Part shown: positions 7,391 through 14,085 of the stretch, piece after piece
How positions within the stretch are numbered: position 1 is the first letter of the stretch
How the letters are laid out: each line of letters opens with the position of its first letter
DNA from: Myxococcota bacterium
Lineage (GTDB): Bacteria > Myxococcota_A > UBA9160 > SMWR01
DNA length: 16,918 nt
Assembly: GCA_022447545.1 (NCBI GenBank)
Contig: JAKVBI010000014.1
Location: 1-16,918 of the forward strand
Direction of reading: 5' to 3'
Program-made: the position numbers and the translations under genes
The notes under the pieces: generated by a model
The model's database searches: none
What the model was told of the DNA's origin: nothing
The model's input: the letters and a program-made list of their open reading frames with translations, nothing else

Positions 7391-7812
7391 GGCTGCGGCT
7401 CGAACTTTGGAAGCGCAATGGAGTCATTGACGTCTTCGTAGGTGACCTGCACAGAGAGGCCGATTGTGACTTCCGATGGCTCGATACCAACAATATTGGT
7501 GGGCATCATGGGGCCCTCTTCGAGTTCGACTACCGCATAGACGTAGGGAACCTCTTCGGCAAATGCGGCGGATGGTGGCCGGTACACGACGCTATAGGTG
7601 TAGACGGTCCCCAGCCCCGAGACCGGCGTCCACTCGAATTCGAAGGAGCTGCAACGGTGGCAAACCGGTGATGGGTAGTAGCGCCAGTAGTCACATTCGC
7701 TGCAGCGTTGAAGTTCCATTGCGTGTCGGCGGCAGGAAGCCCAGAAGGCTTCGTTGTCCTCGTCGATCAAGGGAATCGGTTTGCTCGGGATCTGGGAATG
7801 GGAAGCGGTCAT
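7387..7812 (-). CDS. DUF35 Zn-ribbon / OB-fold protein (thiolase partner)
   Basis: The product has 141 residues. An N-terminal helix (FWASCRRHAMELQRC) leads into a rubredoxin-like zinc ribbon with ligands C37, C40, C51 and C54 (CSEC ... CHRC). A C-terminal OB-fold follows, with GLGTVYTYSVVYRP and VPYVYAVVELEEGPMMPTNIVG. Proteins of this family partner thiolase-fold enzymes: the DUF35 part of ChsH2 binds and activates the Ltp2 aldolase in cholesterol side-chain loss, and archaeal homologues bridge thiolase and HMG-CoA synthase. Here it probably partners the thiolase-fold protein two genes upstream. ATG 7812 is chosen because it overlaps the stop of the tandem CoA-transferase by four bases (ATGA). 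The earlier in-frame ATG at 7902 would add 30 residues lying wholly inside the preceding gene. Confidence 0.87.
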   Translation of the reverse strand: MTASHSQIPSKPIPLIDEDNEAFWASCRRHAMELQRCSECDYWRYYPSPVCHRCSSFEFEWTPVSGLGTVYTYSVVYRPPSAAFAEEVPYVYAVVELEEGPMMPTNIVGIEPSEVTIGLSVQVTYEDVNDSIALPKFEPQP

Positions 7813-10136
7813 GAGTACTCGTTCAGTATTTCGGCGGTGTGTTGTCCAAGCGTAGGTGCTGCCGATCGAAGCGGCTGCCCAGGCGTGCCTAGGAGCCTCC
7901 ACGCAGGCGCGAGTGTCGGGTCAGCATTGCCATCCGAGTTGGGTACCTCGGTCATGCTTCCGATCTCGCGAACCTGCGGATGCTCGCGCAGGCTCGGGTA
8001 GTCATTGTAGATGAGGATTTCTCCATTGTGTCGGGCGAAGACCTCTTCGATCTTTCGGGCGGTGTGGTTGGCGAATGTGCGCTCCCAGGCCGATATGACT
8101 TCAGGTGTGCGCGTCTTGGCGAAGTCTCCGCGTGCCTCCCAGATGATGTCCGCGTCCGAAGGGTCGGCGTCGAGCTCCGAGAAGATCCTCTTCAGGTCTT
8201 CGTGCGAATAGCGGGGGAAGCCGATCATTACGGGAAGATCGAGAGTCGAAAAACCGTGCTGTGGCGGATCGGTCCATGCGCCCATGTGAGGAGGACCCCA
8301 TTGCTCGGGATCCGATTGACAGGTCCACAGCGGGCTCTTGAGGTTCAGCGTGGCTCCGAGGGCGCTGACAGCGACCTTCTGCCCTTCCCCGGTCCGCTTT
8401 CGATGCAGCAGGGCGGCCATCACACCCTGATATGCGTAGATGCCGGCATAGAGGAAACACGCATCGGTTCCCAGGCGGACCGGGGGCTCGCCGATTTGGC
8501 CGAGTCCAGCGGGGATTCCCGCCATGAATTGGACAGTGAGTTCGGTGCCCGGAATTCGTGCCATGGGGCCCTGCTCGCCATGGGCACTCAGGCTGCAAAA
8601 GATGACATTTGGATTCGATTTTTTGAGCGTTGCATACGTGGGACGGTTGAGTCGTCCCGTCGCATCACAGAAATCCGCGATGACGACGTCAGCAGATTCG
8701 AGCAGCTTCGAGAATGTTTCGCGGCCTTCTCGGCCTGAAAGCACCACGCTTCGCTTGTTGCGATTGACCGAGAGGAAAGCTGCGCTGCGATCCTCATCGA
8801 CGCGGGGAGCCCAGCTTCGGAGCCAGTCGCCTTCGATGGGCTCTACTTTGACGACGTCCGCTCCGGCATCCGCAAGGAGTTCTCCGCAATAGGGCCCACC
8901 GATTCCCTGGGAAAGTTCAACGACGCGAACTCCCGAGAGAGCGCCCTCCGTGAGCAGGTCGGCTTTCGGCGAGACCTGCTCTGGTGCCTTGGAGTTTCTC
9001 GACTCGGCTTCGCTGAAGACAGATTGCGTGTCGGCTCCTGGAAGGTTGCTGGCACGCAAGCTGGCCGGTGTCTTCATGAATTTCCACGGAATTCCGCCCA
9101 CTGAAACTTTGCCCCAGGGAGTGTCCATCTCCGGGAGGAATTGGTTGCGCTTCACCTGGGGGTGATGACGTAGGCGCTCAAAATCATGGAGGCGCGCACA
9201 GGGGACTGCGTTTCGCGCGAGTTGAAGCTTCCACCAAGCGAGAGGGAAAGCGGCGAAGATTTTGGAAAGGACGTCTTCGAGTTCTTTCCGGTGGGTCACA
9301 CGCAGGAGGTTGGTGGAGAAACGAGAATCGCTCGCGAGGGACGGGGAATCCAGTGCGGTGCACAGAGCGGCCCACTGGGGTTCGGTTTCAACCCCTACCG
9401 CCAGCCATTCGCGATCCTGGCACTGGAAGGCCTGATGGGGCGCGGACGAAGATGCGGCACTTCCCAGTAGGTCCGGCTGTCGGTCCTCGACCAGGAACTC
9501 GAGGATCCGTGTCCGTTGTTTGTTGATGCTCGCCGAAAGCATGGAGAGGTCGATCGCCTGTCCCATTCCAGAACGTTCGCGCGCGTAGAGCGCTTCCAGT
9601 ACCGCTGCCACGAGATATGCGCTGGCATTCATGTCGATCTGCTGCTGCTGGCGAAGCAATTCGCCCCGACCGCCCGGAGTTCCAGAAGTACTGGTCCATC
9701 CGCAGAACGCCTGAACCATCGGGTCTCCACCACCGACATCTGCCATGGGTCCGGTGTTGCCGTAGCCGGTGCAGGCGCAGTAGACCAGGCGTGGGTTGTA
9801 TTGACGAAGATCCTCCCAGCCAAGCCCGTACTTTTCGGGGGTTCCTCGCCTCATGTTGTTGACGAAGACGTCCGCGGTCCGGAGCAATTCGATCGCTTCG
9901 CGGCGACCCTGTTCGCTCTTCAAGTCGATCGTTACGCAGCGCTTGTTCAGATTGAATGAGATGTAGAGGGCGGCTGCTCCGCCGATCGTGGGCGGAATTG
10001 AAAACTGCGGGTCGCCGTTCGGTCCTTCAACCTTGATGACCTCGGCTCCAAGAGCACCGAAGAGCATGCCTGCAAATGGACCGACGCCGTACAACGTCCA
10101 GTCGAAGACGCGGATTCCATCCAGCGGGCCCGACAT
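7809..10136 (-). CDS. Tandem two-domain type III CoA-transferase (CaiB/BaiF, fused)
   Basis: The product has 775 residues, about twice the normal size, because two complete family III CoA-transferase domains are joined. Domain 1 (about 1-370) opens with LDGIRVFDWTLYGVGPFAGM and GALGAEVIKVEGP. Domain 2 (about 400-775) opens with LSGVRVVELSQGIGGPYCGE and DAGADVVKVEP, and closes with LGQHTAEILNEYS. A polar linker (about 370-398, SEAESRNSKAPEQVSPKADL) joins them. The catalytic aspartate of domain 1 is D138 in GGGDPMVQAFCGW. The aligned residue in domain 2 (GTELTVQFMAG) is E532, so domain 2 may be altered or structural. Type III enzymes normally work as interlocked dimers, so a fusion could mimic a heterodimer within one chain. 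Start ATG 10136 shares one base with the stop of the thiolase-fold gene (TGATG). The earlier ATG at 10235 would add 33 residues inside that gene. There is no frameshift or stop between the domains. Confidence 0.88.
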   Translation of the reverse strand: MSGPLDGIRVFDWTLYGVGPFAGMLFGALGAEVIKVEGPNGDPQFSIPPTIGGAAALYISFNLNKRCVTIDLKSEQGRREAIELLRTADVFVNNMRRGTPEKYGLGWEDLRQYNPRLVYCACTGYGNTGPMADVGGGDPMVQAFCGWTSTSGTPGGRGELLRQQQQIDMNASAYLVAAVLEALYARERSGMGQAIDLSMLSASINKQRTRILEFLVEDRQPDLLGSAASSSAPHQAFQCQDREWLAVGVETEPQWAALCTALDSPSLASDSRFSTNLLRVTHRKELEDVLSKIFAAFPLAWWKLQLARNAVPCARLHDFERLRHHPQVKRNQFLPEMDTPWGKVSVGGIPWKFMKTPASLRASNLPGADTQSVFSEAESRNSKAPEQVSPKADLLTEGALSGVRVVELSQGIGGPYCGELLADAGADVVKVEPIEGDWLRSWAPRVDEDRSAAFLSVNRNKRSVVLSGREGRETFSKLLESADVVIADFCDATGRLNRPTYATLKKSNPNVIFCSLSAHGEQGPMARIPGTELTVQFMAGIPAGLGQIGEPPVRLGTDACFLYAGIYAYQGVMAALLHRKRTGEGQKVAVSALGATLNLKSPLWTCQSDPEQWGPPHMGAWTDPPQHGFSTLDLPVMIGFPRYSHEDLKRIFSELDADPSDADIIWEARGDFAKTRTPEVISAWERTFANHTARKIEEVFARHNGEILIYNDYPSLREHPQVREIGSMTEVPNSDGNADPTLAPAWRLLGTPGQPLRSAAPTLGQHTAEILNEYS

Positions 10137-11347
10137 CAGTTCGAAGCCAAGATGGCGACCTGGTGGGTCGAGCCGACTCCGGCGGAACTGGCAGCCAGGG
10201 CAATCTTTGCGTCCGGAACCTGTCGTTCCCCGCAATTTCCACGCACCTGCAGGGCGGCTTCGGCAAAATTCTGGAAGTTGGTCGCTGCGTGATTGCAGGA
10301 CAGTAGGCCGCCGTGAGTGTTGAGGGGGATCTCACCATCGATTTCGATACGGCCACCCTCGACGAACGGGCCTCCTTCGCCTTTTTCGCAGAATCCCAGA
10401 TCTTCGAACATCATGAGGGGGGAAATGGTGAAGTTGTCGGTCAGCAGGGCCACGTCGACGTCTTCACGGCGAATCCCTGCTTCGGCAAAGGCATGGTCCC
10501 CTGCGAGACGGGCACTCGACCGAACGAGGTCGAAATTCTCACGCTCTCGCCCAGGGATTCCACCACAGAGACTTCCCATGAAGTAAGAGGAATGGCCGCC
10601 GCCAGAACCGATTACCCATGCCGGGGGCTGGGGGGCATCTCTTGCTGCCTCGGCGCTCGAAACTACGAAGGCCACCGCGCCGTCGTTGACCATGCAGCAA
10701 TCGAGGAGATGAAAAGGCGAGCTGATGGGCCTGGAGTCGATGACATCGGAAATGGTGATTGGGTCGCGGTACACGGCATCTGGGTTCAGTGACGCGTGCC
10801 GACGGCAGGCGACTGCGACTGCGGCCATCTGCTCGTGCGTGGTACCAAACTCGTACATGTGCCGATTGGCCATTGCTGCAAAGAAGGTCAACAAGAGTGG
10901 ACCGAAGGGGTGCTCGTAGTTGACGGAGTGGCCCGGCCAGACCGACAGTTGATCCTGGAAGCCGTGGCCGTGAGAGCCTCGACCCGCTCCGCTCTCTTTC
11001 GCACCAGCGGCAATCAGGACATGGCGGCAGCGGCCGGATTCGATGGCCCATCGTGCGATGTCGAGGCAGAAGCCTGGCGTTGCACCTCCCATGGGGATCG
11101 ACGTGCAAACGGTTTTTGGATAGATGCCCATGAGTTCCGACAACTCGATATGCCAGCGAGGGTTGCCGGCGGTTCCCCCGCCCTCGCTGATGACCATGCC
11201 GTCGATGTCGTCCTTGGTGATCCCGGCATCCTGAATGGCCGAGAGGATGGCTTCGAGCCGCAATCGGTTGGCAGATTTGTCGGGGATTGCTCGGGCAAAC
11301 TCAGAAGTTCCGACTCCAGTGATGGCGACGCGTTGGTCTCGACTCAT
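10136..11347 (-). CDS. Thiolase-fold protein, SCP-x / Ltp2-like (probable retro-aldolase or non-classical thiolase)
   Basis: The product has 403 residues. It opens with the SCP-x-like thiolase phrase VAITGVGTSEFAR and has DAGITKDDIDGMV at 40-52. The nucleophile loop reads SIPMGGATPGFCLDIARWAI (83-102). The place where classical thiolases have their reactive cysteine holds Gly/Ala/Thr/Pro, and the nearest cysteine is C94. The C-terminal part keeps NTHGG (343-347) and LLSCNHAATN, in place of the usual NxxGG ... GHPxGATG. Loss of the cysteine is a feature of Ltp2-type aldolases, which cleave beta-hydroxyacyl-CoA by retro-aldol chemistry with a DUF35 partner, and a DUF35 gene is in this operon. 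A plain acetyl-CoA acyltransferase role is therefore less likely. Start ATG 11347 has GGAGG 4 bases upstream; the ATG at 11359 lies ahead of that site. This is the first gene of the operon. The reaction is inferred. Confidence 0.82.
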   Translation of the reverse strand: MSRDQRVAITGVGTSEFARAIPDKSANRLRLEAILSAIQDAGITKDDIDGMVISEGGGTAGNPRWHIELSELMGIYPKTVCTSIPMGGATPGFCLDIARWAIESGRCRHVLIAAGAKESGAGRGSHGHGFQDQLSVWPGHSVNYEHPFGPLLLTFFAAMANRHMYEFGTTHEQMAAVAVACRRHASLNPDAVYRDPITISDVIDSRPISSPFHLLDCCMVNDGAVAFVVSSAEAARDAPQPPAWVIGSGGGHSSYFMGSLCGGIPGRERENFDLVRSSARLAGDHAFAEAGIRREDVDVALLTDNFTISPLMMFEDLGFCEKGEGGPFVEGGRIEIDGEIPLNTHGGLLSCNHAATNFQNFAEAALQVRGNCGERQVPDAKIALAASSAGVGSTHQVAILASN

Positions 11348-11642
11348 TAGGCCTCCCATCGGGGCCTCATCCTGTCATGCGGGTGCGTGCCAGATCAAGC
11401 GTCACCGACAGCCTCGACCCTTCGGATACAGTCGACAATAGTGCGGCTGGGAAGTGCCAGGGTTCCTGGGCAGCATCGGTGAGCACGGCAATTTCGAGCG
11501 TATCAGCGGATCATTGATGAAGCGGATCACCAGAGGTTCGTCTTGCTGTCCGTGTCTGAGGTCGGGGGCCTTTGCTCGTTTGGCTCGGATGACCCGACCC
11601 CTCGATCTCGAAAACTTGATTCAGAAATCGACTTCCGAACCT
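11348..11642. other. Leader region upstream of the thiolase/CoA-transferase operon
   Basis: These 295 bases lie between the start of the four-gene operon and the cyclic-nucleotide-domain remnant, and should contain the operon promoter. I find no clear -10/-35 pair and no strong palindrome. Short frames are open on both strands, but none has a start with a ribosome-binding site or a recognisable product. Confidence 0.35.
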
Positions 11643-11891
11643 TCAGTGGGCTCGTGTCGAGTGAACTGGATTTGTAGCGACCGTTTCGAATTCAGTACGG
11701 CAGTTTCCGTCCAGTACTGAGATCTCGCCGAAAATCGCTTCCGACTCGATGCTGTCTAGCAAGACGTGTCGGTCTTGAGAGCCGATGTGGATACCCACGG
11801 GACCCGAGACGACGAAAAGTATTGATTCCCAGGGTCTCGCTGGTTGAGCAGTCGATTTTTCGCCAATGCGTGTTGCCGTGAGCAGGATCAT
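11643..11891 (-). pseudogene. Cyclic-nucleotide-binding-domain remnant
   Basis: The minus frame from ATG 11891 encodes 82 residues. Its middle reads ESILFVVSGPVGIHIGS, then LLDSIESEAIFGEISVLDG. This fits the beta-roll of a cNMP-binding domain (LFxVxSGxVxI ... FGExSxLDG), as in CRP/FNR regulators or cNMP effectors. Only about half the roll is present. The start of the domain is not recognisable (MILLTATRIGEKSTAQPARP) and the chain stops soon after the phosphate-binding-cassette region. The arginine expected there is not in the usual RxxT/S setting (NCRTEFETVATNP). The ATG has no ribosome-binding site, while the frame stays open further upstream without a start codon. I read it as a decayed or truncated gene. 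A small stand-alone cNMP protein is the alternative. Confidence 0.4.
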
Positions 11892-12140
11892 CCCGGGACG
11901 GCGTGAGTGGTCACCAACGCTGCTGATCCTCCCGAAGGTTTCTACGGGAAATCCTCCAGAGTCACACGTCGGGTTTTACTCGGTTTTCAGGCCCAGCGAA
12001 TTGGGGTGAAGTCCGGTCGTCGCGTTCACTCCGATTTGACAGCCTAATTCACATCACTCGTCAAAGCGCAGGCGCCGGGGAGCGGCGACTTCAGCGCCCT
12101 GCGTGTCTCCTGTCGGCGTCGCAATGTGGGGTGTTAACGG
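11892..12140. other. Spacer upstream of the secreted esterase gene
   Basis: These 249 bases lie between the cNMP remnant and the plus-strand esterase. The region should contain the esterase promoter, but no convincing boxes are seen. The ribosome-binding site before ATG 12141 is weak (GGGGTG, about 9 bases upstream). The string GGTGAAGTCCGG at about 12005-12016 recalls part of the cobalamin riboswitch core, but the rest of that motif is absent. Confidence 0.3.
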
Positions 12141-13148
12141 ATGTGGCTTTGGCTGATTTCTTGGATTCTGATGGGGGCGGCGCTTCCGGCGAGTGCTCTG
12201 GATGTTCCACTCGTTGCCCAGGGCCGTAGCTTCAACGTCCATGTCCCGGCTTCCTATGACGAAGCAGAGTCGATGCCCGCGGTCGTCCTCTTGCATGGAT
12301 ACTCGGGGACAGGAGACTGGGCCGAAGCCTATATGCGCTTCGAACCGCTTTCAGAAAAACGGGGTTTCTTGTACCTGCACCCCGATGGATTATTCGATTG
12401 TCTGGAGCCGCCAAGAAGGTTCTGGAATGCTACGGATGCGTGTTGCAACTTTTGTTCTCTGCCGATCGACGATGTGGGGTTTCTTGAGGCTGTACTCGAT
12501 GAACTCGAGGCAAGGTTCAATGTGGATCCAAAGCGAATCTATTTCGTGGGTCATTCCAACGGCGGGTTCATGGCGTATCGCATGGCTTGTGAGGTTCCGG
12601 ATCGGATTGCGGCGATCGTCAGTCTTGCTGGTGCGACGTGGGATGCTTCGCAGGCTTGCGCGGCCGCTAAACCCGTCCATGTTCTGCAGATTCACGGCAC
12701 GAACGACGACACGATTCTGTATGAAGGTGGAAACATTCTGTTTTCAACGTATCCCGGTGCCCTGGAGACTGTAGAGATGTGGGCCGACTCAAACGGCTGC
12801 GCCTTGACTCCAGATACTTCCTCGCCAAACCGAGACCTCGATGGCTCCATTGGTGGAGCTGAGACGTCGGTCTTGCGTTTCGAGAATGGATGTAGGGAGG
12901 GTGGTTCTGCGGAACTTTGGAGTATTTCTGGTGGGGGCCACAATCCGGTGCTGTCAGCGACGTTTTCGAATCAGGTAATCGACTATCTATTCGAACACAC
13001 GACCGAATCCGGGAAGGCGGGGGTGCGACTTCCAGGTCTATCGGGTTCACTTCGACTTGGCGGCGCAATTCTAATCGGGGGGTTCGGTGTTTTCCCACTT
13101 CTGGTGAGTCCGCGTATGGGTCGAAAACGGAGGTGCGGTTTTTGGTAG
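12141..13148 (+). CDS. Secreted PHB-depolymerase / feruloyl-esterase-like alpha/beta hydrolase (LpqC type)
   Basis: The product has 335 residues. A short signal peptide (WLWLISWILMGAALPASA) is followed by the hydrolase. The oxyanion region is HGYSGTG (52-58), the nucleophile is S139 in GHSNGG, the acid is D189 in HGTNDD and the base is H267 in GGGHNPV. The cysteine block WNATDACCNF (95-104) followed by DDVGFLEAVLDEL is typical of the COG3509 polyhydroxybutyrate depolymerase/LpqC group, which also includes feruloyl and acetylxylan esterases. The actual ester substrate is unclear. After the catalytic domain comes an unusual tail: LPGLSG (297-302), a hydrophobic stretch (about 306-323) and basic GRKRR (327-331). 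This order resembles a C-terminal sorting or anchoring signal. Start ATG 12141 is forced by an in-frame stop six bases upstream. It converges on the DUF2165 gene with a 9-base gap. Confidence 0.85.
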   Translation: MWLWLISWILMGAALPASALDVPLVAQGRSFNVHVPASYDEAESMPAVVLLHGYSGTGDWAEAYMRFEPLSEKRGFLYLHPDGLFDCLEPPRRFWNATDACCNFCSLPIDDVGFLEAVLDELEARFNVDPKRIYFVGHSNGGFMAYRMACEVPDRIAAIVSLAGATWDASQACAAAKPVHVLQIHGTNDDTILYEGGNILFSTYPGALETVEMWADSNGCALTPDTSSPNRDLDGSIGGAETSVLRFENGCREGGSAELWSISGGGHNPVLSATFSNQVIDYLFEHTTESGKAGVRLPGLSGSLRLGGAILIGGFGVFPLLVSPRMGRKRRCGFW

Positions 13149-13157
13149 GAGTGGCGT

Positions 13158-13661
13158 CTAGTCGTTTTTTAAGCTGACGAAAATCAGAGCTCCCAGTATG
13201 AAGGTGGTGATTCGAGAAGCCGCGCTCAAGCCGTTCCAGCTTTCCGACTGCCACGACGCGAACCATTCACCGCCCACGGCTTGGAAGCCGAGGAACCAAA
13301 GGCCGAGACCGAGAGAAAGTCCGACAAGTGCTGTCGATTTAGCAGCGTGAAAGTCGTTGGCGCTTTCTGCACGCGCTCGAAAAAGTCGAATGGATCCCCA
13401 GAGGCACAGTATTGAAATCAAGGCCTCGGTGATGACGATGGCCGCGAAGGCCACGCGGTGCATCCAGGGAGCCGTGATTGCTCTCTCCATCAAGTTCTCG
13501 CTCTGGAAAGTCGTATCCATGGAGAGAACGTGCTCGACGAACAAGAGGTTCGTGCTGGGATCCACGAGGTTTCCCAGTGTCACGAGGCCGGCGTAGGCGC
13601 CGAAAAACGAGAGCACCGTGATTTTCGAAGCACGGATGACAGGCTGGGTGGCGGTTTTCAT
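13158..13661 (-). CDS. DUF2165 small integral membrane protein
   Basis: The product has 167 residues. There are four likely membrane segments, at about 13-33, 70-92, 109-128 and 146-164. The loop after segment 1 reads GNLVDPSTNLLFVEHVLSMD, followed by TTF; this is the conserved signature of DUF2165, a proteobacterial family of about 160-residue predicted inner-membrane proteins with no known function. WxxGFxxVGGEWFxxWQS-type residues (LGFQAVGGEWFASWQS) near residues 124-139 also fit. Start ATG 13661 gives full family length. Its ribosome-binding site is poor (AAGGAA about 13 bases upstream). It stands alone between a convergent esterase and a divergent oxidoreductase, so context gives no clue to its role. 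Confidence 0.82.
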   Translation of the reverse strand: MKTATQPVIRASKITVLSFFGAYAGLVTLGNLVDPSTNLLFVEHVLSMDTTFQSENLMERAITAPWMHRVAFAAIVITEALISILCLWGSIRLFRARAESANDFHAAKSTALVGLSLGLGLWFLGFQAVGGEWFASWQSESWNGLSAASRITTFILGALIFVSLKND

Positions 13662-14085
13662 GGGGGCTTTCTATTTCCTTTTCGGAGCCTCGCTCGGTCC
13701 AGATCGAAGGGCTGTGGGTAGGTCGGGCGGGCCTATGATACGGCCAGATGTAGAGGGAACTCCATGGAAGAGAGGCCTGTGCGGAGAGGAGAACCTTCCC
13801 GCAGCTTTTTTGGAGGGCGACCCCGAGGAGCGAAGGGGAAGACCGTGGATCGCGGGGCTTCCTCGACGTTGCTGAGTCACCGAGGGGCTGGATTCATAAG
13901 GTCTGCATCCGAGAGGTATGACAGGCCAATGTTCGAACGTTCCTCAGCTGAGAACGAAAGGGTCTCCAATCGGTGCGGGTGAAGAACTATTCTCTCAGGG
14001 CAGCCAATTCATTCCTGGGTGGGGACCATCCGATTGGCTACGTCGACTGAAAAATGAGCACTCAATATCGCAAACAGGGAAGACC
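13662..14085. other. 424-base divergent spacer without a convincing gene
   Basis: This gap separates the starts of the DUF2165 gene (leftward) and the Gfo/Idh/MocA gene (rightward). Open frames here, for example 13764-13982 and the upstream extension of the oxidoreductase frame from 13918, have arginine/glycine-rich products with no family match and no clear ribosome-binding site. Promoters for both genes must lie here, but I cannot place them. Confidence 0.4.

Noticed and set aside
7809-10136. Possibility that the 775-residue CoA-transferase is an artefact of a missed stop between two genes
   Set aside because: The frame is continuous, both domains are complete, and the linker has no start codon with a ribosome-binding site. 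It is a real fusion as sequenced.
11454-11720. Plus-strand frame of 88 codons in the operon leader region
   Set aside because: It has no ribosome-binding site and no similarity that I recognise, and it overlaps the cNMP remnant read on the other strand.
12005-12016. GGTGAAGTCCGG, resembling part of a cobalamin riboswitch core
   Set aside because: The following CTGCCCCGCA-type element, the B12 box and the flanking stems are absent, and the downstream gene is an esterase with no link to cobalamin.
12667-13266. 199-codon minus-strand frame opposite the esterase and DUF2165 end
   Set aside because: It overlaps the catalytic region of a clearly recognised esterase and has no domain pattern of its own.
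13764-13982. Small plus-strand open frame (72 codons) before the oxidoreductase
   Set aside because: The product is arginine/glycine-rich with no family match, there is no ribosome-binding site, and the frame overlaps other random frames in a high-G+C spacer.
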